DNA of 64,000 nt from NCBI GenBank assembly GCA_964484265.1, contig CAZAFH010000004.1:1-64000 (forward strand), read 5' to 3'. The position numbers and the translations under genes are program-made. Below, piece after piece: positions 58,001-64,000 of this stretch. Position 1 is the first letter of the stretch. Every line of letters starts with the position of its first letter. The stretch is from SIAQ01 sp964484265. Its GTDB lineage: Bacteria > Planctomycetota > Planctomycetia > Gemmatales > Gemmataceae. The notes below the pieces were generated by a model. It saw only the letters and a program-made list of their open reading frames with translations, was not told the DNA's origin and made no database searches.

Positions 58001-61000
58001 ATGTTGAACGCCATCATTCGTTTCTCTTTGCGCTATCGCATGCTGGTTGTCATTACGTCGCTGGCCGTGCTCCTCTACGGCAGTTATGTTGCCAGCTCGT
58101 TGCCTATCGACGTATTTCCTGATCTTGACCGTCCGCGCGTGGTCGTAATGACTGAGTGTCCGGGTCTGGCGCCCGAGGAAGTCGAAACACTCGTCACGTT
58201 TCCGCTGGAGTCGGCACTGCTCGGCGCGACAGGTGTCCAGGCTGTTCGCAGTCAATCGGGACTGGGCTTGTCGGTGGTCTATGTTGAATTCGATTGGGGA
58301 ACGGATATTCGCGTTGCCCGGCAAGTCGTTCAGGAGCGACTGACGACGACCCAAGGAAGTATGCCCGAGGGCGTGCGCCCACAGATGGCGCCCATTAGCT
58401 CGATCATGGGTCAAATCATGATCGTTGGCATGCATCTGCGGACCGGCCCGCATGGTGGAGAGCTAACGACCATCGGCAAAACGAATTACCTCGCGGAACT
58501 CGTACATGAACCGGTCAAGGGCGAAGCTAGATTGTATTTCTGGAATCCCAAGGACCGCGACCAACCAAAGAGTTGGGAGTCGGTCAAAGTTGAAAACCAG
58601 TCGATCAGCCTGCACTGGGCGGAACCGGCCGAGCCCGTTTTTACTGGCGCCGTCGTGAGCCAAACCGAAGATGCCGGCAAGGAACATACGATCCAAATGA
58701 CGCCGAATGAGAAGCAGACTGGCGAGTTCTTCGTGCGTGCGGACTCGCTGCGGCGGAAGGCCCCGCTCGTCTCTTTCGCAGATCTGGATCGCAGCGCTAC
58801 CGTTACGATTGGCAGTCAAAGTCATGTGATTCGATTCGCTGCTTTTCAGGTGCAGCAACTTGAACTGCGGACAACCGCCGATTGGGTAATTCGTCCGCGG
58901 CTGCTCAAGACGGCCGGCATTGCCCAAGTCATGGTCATGGGAGGTGGCCGCAAGCAATACCAGGTGCTGGTCAACCCCACATCGCTACTCGCCTACGATG
59001 TTACCCTGCAACAGGTCGAGCAGGCACTAAAGGAAAACAACCTAAATGCGAGCGGCGGCTTTGCGGTGCGATCGGGCAAAGAACAGCCGATCCGCGTCAT
59101 CGGACGGTTAGGGCCTCGCACCGAACAGGTGCTTGCCGATCTGGGACAAATTCCCATCAAATCGACGGCTCACAGGACTGTACTCTTGTCGCAAGTCGCG
59201 CGGGTCGTGGAGGGACCACAACTGAAACGCGGTGATGCCAGCGTAAATGGCTTTCCCGCCGTGGTGATGACGATCACCAAGCAACCACACGTTGACACGC
59301 GCGACCTGACGGATCGCGTGACCGAGGCGCTCCACGAATCCGAACAATCCTTGCCGGCGCACATCGCCATCAACCCGAATTTGTTCCAACTCAAGGGCTT
59401 CATCGACCGCGGCATCTACAACGTCGGCGAAGCGCTTGTCATCGGGGCAACGCTGGTCTTGATCATTCTCTTCTTGTTCCTTCTCAATTTCCGCACGACT
59501 TTCATCTCCTTGACCGCAATTCCGTTGTCGCTCGTCATTACCGCGCTCGTGTTCAAGATTGTTGGTTGGTTTTCGGGATCCGCGTTAACGATCAATGTGA
59601 TGACCCTGGGAGGAATCGCCGTCGCTCTGGGCGAGCTTGTCGACGATGCGATTGTCGATGTGGAGAACATCTTTCGCAGATTGAATGAGAATCACTCGTT
59701 GCCGAATCCTCGGTCGGACCTACAAGTCATCTACGACGCGAGCATCGAAATCCGCAGCGCCATCGTTTTCGGCACCATTATGGTGATCATGGTCTTCATC
59801 CCGCTCTTCGCCTTGAGCGGCGTCGAAGGCCGGCTCTTTGCTCCATTGGGCGTGGCCTATATCGTTTCCATCGTCGCCTCGTTGCTAGTGTCGCTCACCG
59901 TGACGCCGGTGTTGTCGTACTACTTGCTGCCGCAGTCGAAAGCGACGCATCGGGAAAAAGACAGCCCCTTGCTTCGTTTCATGAAATGGACGGCCAGCTT
60001 TCTCATTCGCTTCAGCATGTCGCACGCTGGCAAGATCTTGCTGGCGACCTGGATTGCTGTGGGCCTTTGCATCTGGCTCCTAACGCGGCTCGGTGCCGAT
60101 TTCCTGCCGCCGTTCGATGAAGGAAGCATCCAGGTCAACATAATCCTCCCACCTGGGTCGCCGCTACAGGCTTCGAACGACACCGCGCAGACGGCTGACC
60201 GTTATTTCAAGGCTCAGCAAGAAAAAGGCGCCATCTTGCAATTCGCTCGGCGGACCGGGCGCGCGGAACTAGACGAGCATGCAGAACCCGTGAGCAACAG
60301 CGAGTACATCCTTGCCCTAAATCCCAAGGCCGGCCACCGGCGCGAAGACGTTATCAAAGAGATCCGTGAGGAGTTGCGCGCTGAATTGCCAGGAATCGAT
60401 ATCGAGGTCGAGCAGCCCCTGGCCCATCTGATCAGCCACATGATGTCTGGCGTGACGGCCCAGATCGCAATCAAAGTACATGGCGACGACCTGGAGACAC
60501 TTCGCCGAGTTGCAAACCAGATCAAGGAGAACATTCAAGATGTCCCTGGCGTTGCTCCACCGGTCGTAGAGCCTGTGCGCATGATCGATGAGATGCACAT
60601 CCGTCTGCGGCCCGACAAACTGGCCCTCTACGGAGTGAGCCGTCAGTACGTCTCCGAGTTCGTGAGCACTGCATTGAAAGGTGAGCCAGTGTCTCAAGTG
60701 ATCGAGGGGCAACGACGCTTCGATCTGGTGATTTGGCTCGATGAACCGTATCGAACGGATTTTGCCAATCTTGACCGATTGCGGCTGGAACTGCCAAACG
60801 GCAAGGGTCAAGTGGCGCTCGGTGAACTGGCATATGTTGGGGACGCCAGCGGCGCCAATCAGGTCAATCGCGAGAACGTGCGCCGCCGCATCGTCGTGCG
60901 TGTCAACGCTCAAGGGCGCGATCTCGCCGGTGTTGTTAACGACATCAAAACACGCATCGATCAGCGAGTTCGGCCTGACATGCCAGCAGGTTACTTCGTG

Positions 61001-61636
61001 GAATACGCTGGACAGTTCGAAGCCCAGAGCCGGGCGACGACCCTCATCAGCGTGCTTGCGGTGGTCTCATTCGTGGGCATGTTCGTCGTCCTGTACATGT
61101 TGTTTCCATCGACGCGCATCGTCCTGCAAATCCTCAACGCGCTGCCGACAGCGTTCATCGGCGGCGTGTTGGCCTTGATGCTAACCAATCAAACTTTGAC
61201 GGTTGCCAGCATGGTCGGCTTCATTTCGCTCGGTGGTATTGCGGCTCGTAACGGCATCCTCCTCGTTACTCACTATTTCCATTTGATGCGATATGAGGGA
61301 GAGAAATTCACCGAAGAAATGGTCCTGCGCGGCAGTCTCGAACGCTTATCGCCGGTCTTGATGACCGCGCTAACAGCGGGCATCGGCCTCGTGCCCTTAG
61401 TCGTCGAGGGCCATGCGCCCGGCAGGGAGATTCTGTATCCGGTCGCGACCGTCATCCTCGGCGGCCTGATCACCTCCACGTTTTGCGAGTTCTTGTTACA
61501 TCCGGGCATCTTCTGGAAGTTTAGTGGCAAGGATGCGGAAATGCTAAGTCAGAGCGACGATCGACAAGAGGAAATCCAAGAGACGCACAACCCGAGCGCT
61601 CATTCGACTCCCAAGGCGGAGACCACAATCGCGTGA
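58001..61636 (+). CDS. RND metal efflux pump with GPHGG domain insertion
   Basis: The pump has 1211 residues; the family norm is about 1050. TM4 reads TLGGIAVALGELVDDAIVDV plus ENI, a VDD...VEN pattern. The extra length is mainly an inserted domain of about 140 residues in the first porter region (147-285), starting RTGPHGGELTTIGKTNYLAE. Its opening and strand pattern resemble the secreted protein encoded just downstream (61678). ATG 58001 has AGGAG six bases upstream. It forms a system with the adaptor encoded 9 bases upstream and probably the TolC-type protein at 55173. Confidence 0.87.
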   Translation: MLNAIIRFSLRYRMLVVITSLAVLLYGSYVASSLPIDVFPDLDRPRVVVMTECPGLAPEEVETLVTFPLESALLGATGVQAVRSQSGLGLSVVYVEFDWGTDIRVARQVVQERLTTTQGSMPEGVRPQMAPISSIMGQIMIVGMHLRTGPHGGELTTIGKTNYLAELVHEPVKGEARLYFWNPKDRDQPKSWESVKVENQSISLHWAEPAEPVFTGAVVSQTEDAGKEHTIQMTPNEKQTGEFFVRADSLRRKAPLVSFADLDRSATVTIGSQSHVIRFAAFQVQQLELRTTADWVIRPRLLKTAGIAQVMVMGGGRKQYQVLVNPTSLLAYDVTLQQVEQALKENNLNASGGFAVRSGKEQPIRVIGRLGPRTEQVLADLGQIPIKSTAHRTVLLSQVARVVEGPQLKRGDASVNGFPAVVMTITKQPHVDTRDLTDRVTEALHESEQSLPAHIAINPNLFQLKGFIDRGIYNVGEALVIGATLVLIILFLFLLNFRTTFISLTAIPLSLVITALVFKIVGWFSGSALTINVMTLGGIAVALGELVDDAIVDVENIFRRLNENHSLPNPRSDLQVIYDASIEIRSAIVFGTIMVIMVFIPLFALSGVEGRLFAPLGVAYIVSIVASLLVSLTVTPVLSYYLLPQSKATHREKDSPLLRFMKWTASFLIRFSMSHAGKILLATWIAVGLCIWLLTRLGADFLPPFDEGSIQVNIILPPGSPLQASNDTAQTADRYFKAQQEKGAILQFARRTGRAELDEHAEPVSNSEYILALNPKAGHRREDVIKEIREELRAELPGIDIEVEQPLAHLISHMMSGVTAQIAIKVHGDDLETLRRVANQIKENIQDVPGVAPPVVEPVRMIDEMHIRLRPDKLALYGVSRQYVSEFVSTALKGEPVSQVIEGQRRFDLVIWLDEPYRTDFANLDRLRLELPNGKGQVALGELAYVGDASGANQVNRENVRRRIVVRVNAQGRDLAGVVNDIKTRIDQRVRPDMPAGYFVEYAGQFEAQSRATTLISVLAVVSFVGMFVVLYMLFPSTRIVLQILNALPTAFIGGVLALMLTNQTLTVASMVGFISLGGIAARNGILLVTHYFHLMRYEGEKFTEEMVLRGSLERLSPVLMTALTAGIGLVPLVVEGHAPGREILYPVATVILGGLITSTFCEFLLHPGIFWKFSGKDAEMLSQSDDRQEEIQETHNPSAHSTPKAETTIA

Positions 61637-61677
61637 TTGTGAAATCGTTCCCCCTGTTCTTTCTAGAGAGGACATCT

Positions 61678-62160
61678 ATGCGTTGGTTCACCCGCGGAAT
61701 CGCCTGTTTCGCTTTCCTCACGGCGGTCATGTTGCTCGCTGCGGATGGCGGCTTCACCACGGCCGTTGCGGCCGGTGGTCAGAAGGACAAGAAAGACGAC
61801 CACCACGAAAAGGGACCACACGGCGGTCCTATCGCTGAATGGGGCGATGAAAAGTATCACGTCGAGATCACCGTCGACCACGGAAAGAAGACCGCAACGG
61901 CGTATATTCTCGACGGATCGGTCAAGAAAGCATCCCCCATTGCGGCCGAGTCCATCAAAGTGACATTCACAAGTTACAAGCCAGCCGTGCAGATTGTCTT
62001 GAAGGCTGACCCGGACAAAGGTGATCCCAAGGGCAGCTCGTCCCGGTTTGTTGGGATGCACGACAAACTCGCGGAAAAGGTACTGCTGAAGGGTCAAGTG
62101 AGCGGCAAAGTTAGCGATGTGCCGTACGTCGGCCCTTTTGAGGAGAAGGGCAAGAAATAA
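61678..62160 (+). CDS. Secreted GPHGG-domain protein
   Basis: A signal peptide (CFAFLTAVMLLAADGG) leads to a His/Lys-rich start (KDDHHEKGPHGGPIAEWGDE) and a beta-rich domain (YHVEITVDHGKKTATAYILD, ESIKVTFTSYKPAVQIVLKA). The domain resembles the insertion in the pump encoded upstream, so it may bind the same ligand. The 160-residue product is probably periplasmic. ATG 61678 follows GAGAGG; the longer frame to 61633 has no support. Confidence 0.75.
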   Translation: MRWFTRGIACFAFLTAVMLLAADGGFTTAVAAGGQKDKKDDHHEKGPHGGPIAEWGDEKYHVEITVDHGKKTATAYILDGSVKKASPIAAESIKVTFTSYKPAVQIVLKADPDKGDPKGSSSRFVGMHDKLAEKVLLKGQVSGKVSDVPYVGPFEEKGKK

Positions 62161-62169
62161 CCCGAATTT

Positions 62170-62228
62170 GGCGGCCAAGGACCGCGTAAGCGACCCCCCC
62201 TCGCAAGCGTGCGTCCTGGCCGCCTTTT
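62170..62228 (+). terminator. Terminator of the third efflux operon
   Basis: GGCGGCCAAGGAC (62170-62182) pairs with GTCCTGGCCGCC (62213-62224) with one bulged base, followed by TTTT (62225-62228). It lies 10 bases after the stop of the GPHGG-domain gene. The loop is long (30 bases) but the stem is very GC-rich. Confidence 0.6.
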
Positions 62229-62504
62229 GGATGGCAACAATGAGTTTCATGCAACTGTGCGCCAATGGTTTGGCCTGCTTCATGATTGGAATCAACACGC
62301 TCGCCATGTTGGTGTTTTTCGGCGACTGGCTTTTGCGCGGTGTGACGATCAAGCTCGATAGTCGTAATGACCCGGCTTTTGCAACTGCATTCTGTGAGTT
62401 GTCGGTGCCGCACCGATCGAGCAGATGCAACGCTGACGATCGCGCTACTGCGATCGAAGTCTCGCGAACAACTTGGAGATAGTTCAAACAAAGAGGGGAG
62501 AACC
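62229..62504. other. No intact gene recognised
   Basis: About 275 bases between the terminator and the TolC-like pseudogene. Plus-strand frames give fragments with hydrophobic (LACFMIGINTLAMLVFFGDW) or HDWNQHARH-like stretches in different frames, none with start, ribosome site and stop in order. It is probably degraded coding sequence; I cannot name the ancestor. Confidence 0.4.
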
Positions 62505-62930
62505 ATGCGGTTGCAATTCACAAACCTTCTGGTCGCCGTGGGACTGTGGGCCGTGACATAGAGCGTGTTAGTCGCTACGGCTGCCGGGCAGGGCGAGTCC
62601 AAAGGCAAAATCAGAGAACTTCTTGAGAAACGCTTGGTGATCGCCACGGAAATCCACAAGCAGCAGATGAAGGCGTTCAAAGGCGGTCAGCTAGAATTCA
62701 AACGAGTGCTTGAGGCGCAAGGCGTGGTTCCGGGCGCAACTTGATCTATGCGAGACGAAAGCGGAGCGCATCAAGGTTCACGAAGCGATGGTACAGGCAG
62801 CCGAGGAGGCCGTAAAAACCATGCAGCAGCTCCATAAAGTCTCGTCAGTTTCGCAGGTCGAGGTCATGCAGGCCGAACTGCAACTGCTGGAGGCAGGATC
62901 GGGTTGGAGAAGGCGAAGGCGGCGAAGTAA
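62505..62930 (+). pseudogene. Small TolC-like/coiled-coil secreted protein, nonsense and frameshift mutated
   Basis: ATG 62505 (GAGGGGAG upstream) begins a signal peptide (LLVAVGLWAVT) that is cut by TAG at 62559. The same frame then gives KIRELLEKRLVIATEIHKQQ and FKGGQLEFKRVLEAQ, as in TolC helices. After a shift the next frame gives LDLCETKAERIKVHEAMVQA and VSQVEVMQAELQLLEA, and after a second shift IGLEKAKAAK to TAA 62930. One nonsense and two frameshifts make the gene dead. Confidence 0.72.
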
Positions 62931-62991
62931 TCCGGTTGGATATCTTGACAACGTGTCGGAGGCGGCGAATAATTACAAAAGGAGCATTGCC

Positions 62992-63354
62992 ATGTTGCGC
63001 ACTTGGCTGAGTTCTCTCCTGATTTGCCTTCTATTCCTCCCACCCGGAATGTGTGTTTGTGCAGCCACGCCTCCACTTCAGACCACAGACAATCAAGACA
63101 GGTCAGCTTCTCAAGAAGACGGCTTGCCTGATTCGCACGAACATCACGTTCCCGGTTGTCCAGCCATAGGACTTGATCGGCAAGCGCCTCGGCCCGAAGT
63201 CAAGGTGCAGCCGCTTGTTCCTGACTATGCGGCAACCCTCCCTTGGTGGATGGTGACCGGCGGGAACCCGTTTTTGCTTGCCTTGCCTACCACTGCGGAA
63301 AGCGGTTTTGCCGCGACGCCTTTGCACATCTTGCAGCGCATTTTGCTGGTTTGA
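62992..63354 (+). CDS. Secreted His/Cys-containing protein, 120 aa
   Basis: ATG 62992 has AAGGAG seven bases upstream and opens a signal peptide (LLICLLFLPPGMCVCAA). The mature 95 residues contain an acidic/His segment (DSHEHHVPGC) and a hydrophobic C-terminus. No family known to me. The longer frame from 62710 runs through the preceding pseudogene and is not supported. Confidence 0.6.
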   Translation: MLRTWLSSLLICLLFLPPGMCVCAATPPLQTTDNQDRSASQEDGLPDSHEHHVPGCPAIGLDRQAPRPEVKVQPLVPDYAATLPWWMVTGGNPFLLALPTTAESGFAATPLHILQRILLV

Positions 63355-63391
63355 CGTTTCGCTTTGTTCACTCAAGCATTCCATTGAGTTT

Positions 63392-63412
63392 GCGCGCTGT
63401 TTGATAGCGCGC
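63392..63412. repeat. Hairpin after secreted-protein gene
   Basis: GCGCGCT (63392-63398) and AGCGCGC (63406-63412) form a perfect 7-base stem with a 7-base loop. It could end the preceding gene's transcript, but there is no T run. Confidence 0.4.
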
Positions 63413-63502
63413 CGCAACTAACCGCTTATGCCCTGTCTACGTTGCCAGGGTAGACGTTCCATTCTGCCATTATCTCCCGCTGCGCGGGGATTCGAGGTCC
63501 AT

Positions 63503-64000
63503 ATGAAAACGAATGTGATGACTGCCGCACTTGCCTTTTTTCTCGGAGGCTCCGCCCTTCCGGCCCAGGCCCAGGTCCCCGCCGGAAAACATGATCCGTT
63601 GGTCGAGGCGCGGTTGCGTGCGGATTTCGCGCGCGTCGACTTGAACAAGGACGGCTTCCTCGATGCTGACGAGCTGGCGAAGGCGTTTCGCGGTCCCAAG
63701 GCCAAGGCGCCGCCTCCCCTGGAGTACGATGACTCCGGGAACATCAAGCCAGGAACGGGCCTGGACCGCAAACTGGCGGACCAGACCTACCTGTATGCCC
63801 TGGACAAGGACTTCGACGGGCGAATCAGCTGGCCTGAGTTCGAAGAGTACGGCGAGGCCTACGCCGCAGCTGTTCGGGGTCAGCAACTCGATCAGCAGCG
63901 CCAGCAGGCGCTCTACCTGCAAGCGCAGAGGAACATCGCCGCCGCCCAACTGCGGCGAACCACCTACTCGCGCTCCAACTACAACCGGAATCGCTACTAC
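63503..64000 (+). CDS. Secreted EF-hand protein (partial, runs off the window)
   Basis: ATG 63503 has GAGG upstream and opens a signal peptide (LAFFLGGSALPAQAQ). Two EF-hand loops are visible: DLNKDGFLDADE (about residues 48-59) and DKDFDGRISWPE (about residues 103-114), with correctly spaced Asp/Asn/Glu ligands. A Gln/Arg/Asn-rich stretch (QQLDQQRQQALYLQAQ; SRSNYNRNRYY) runs to the window end without a stop; 166 codons are present. It probably binds calcium outside the cytoplasm. Confidence 0.8.
   Translation, partial: MKTNVMTAALAFFLGGSALPAQAQVPAGKHDPLVEARLRADFARVDLNKDGFLDADELAKAFRGPKAKAPPPLEYDDSGNIKPGTGLDRKLADQTYLYALDKDFDGRISWPEFEEYGEAYAAAVRGQQLDQQRQQALYLQAQRNIAAAQLRRTTYSRSNYNRNRYY

Noticed and set aside
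1..64000. CRISPR arrays, rRNA and tRNA genes, complete insertion sequences
   Set aside because: No regular spacer-repeat pattern, no rRNA-like sequence, no convincing cloverleaf and no DDE transposase with terminal repeats were seen by eye.

Overview
The window looks like a chromosomal accessory region of a planctomycete, probably of the Gemmata group. The strongest sign is the 918-residue secreted protein at 15174-17930, whose N-terminus carries the LSVEQLEDRNTPS-type motif typical of large Gemmataceae surface proteins. Supporting signs are WD40 and LolA-like secreted proteins, an EF-hand secreted protein and Tat or lipoprotein signals on many copper proteins. No rRNA, tRNA or CRISPR array was recognised.

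Left part (1-12.3 kb): a stretch of hairpins, a conserved orphan gene (478-1221), a PLP-dependent aminotransferase-class-V enzyme, a small membrane protein and a complete tyrosine recombinase (3564-4649). Convergent with the recombinase lies a tightly coupled leftward operon (11459 to 4616). It encodes a radical-SAM activase-like protein, a coiled-coil protein, a ClpB-like AAA+ ATPase with a degenerate first module, a pseudokinase-GTPase-coiled-coil-membrane fusion, and a membrane-anchored coiled-coil protein. Every gene pair overlaps or is separated by no more than 6 nt. A metzincin-spaced metallopeptidase lies just upstream. This is the best candidate for an undescribed NTP-driven conflict or stress system.

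Middle part (12.3-26.6 kb): remains of a tailed-phage or phage-plasmid-like element. There is a prohead protease, a truncated portal gene with an in-frame TAG, and about fifteen mostly small leftward genes, most with their own strong Shine-Dalgarno sites. These include two Zn-ribbon-like proteins, two paralogous HEVRLGRIK proteins, a free-standing MutS domain I protein, DUF2726 and DUF932 proteins, a Tpt1/KptA-like RNA 2'-phosphotransferase and a 41-residue membrane protein. A near-perfect palindrome precedes the leftmost-reading block. Two host-type genes (WD40 and the large surface protein) sit between portal and protease.

Right part (26.7-64 kb): a large copper/heavy-metal resistance island. 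It holds three RND inner-membrane pumps (1526, 1057 and 1211 residues), three periplasmic adaptors, three TolC-type outer-membrane proteins, a P1B copper ATPase with YHS and two heavy-metal-binding domains, a Tat multicopper oxidase, a CusF-like lipoprotein, several HMA-domain secreted proteins, a redoxin, a DUF2231/beta-propeller fusion with His/Lys-rich linkers, and an ECF sigma factor with a cysteine-rich CorE-like tail. Metal-binding modules recur both as stand-alone secreted proteins and as insertions in the pumps and adaptors. At least four members of the island are broken (DUF305, DUF326, cupin and a TolC-like coiled-coil protein), so the island seems to be partly decaying. The window ends inside an EF-hand secreted protein.

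All functions are read from sequence motifs by eye. No database search was run.
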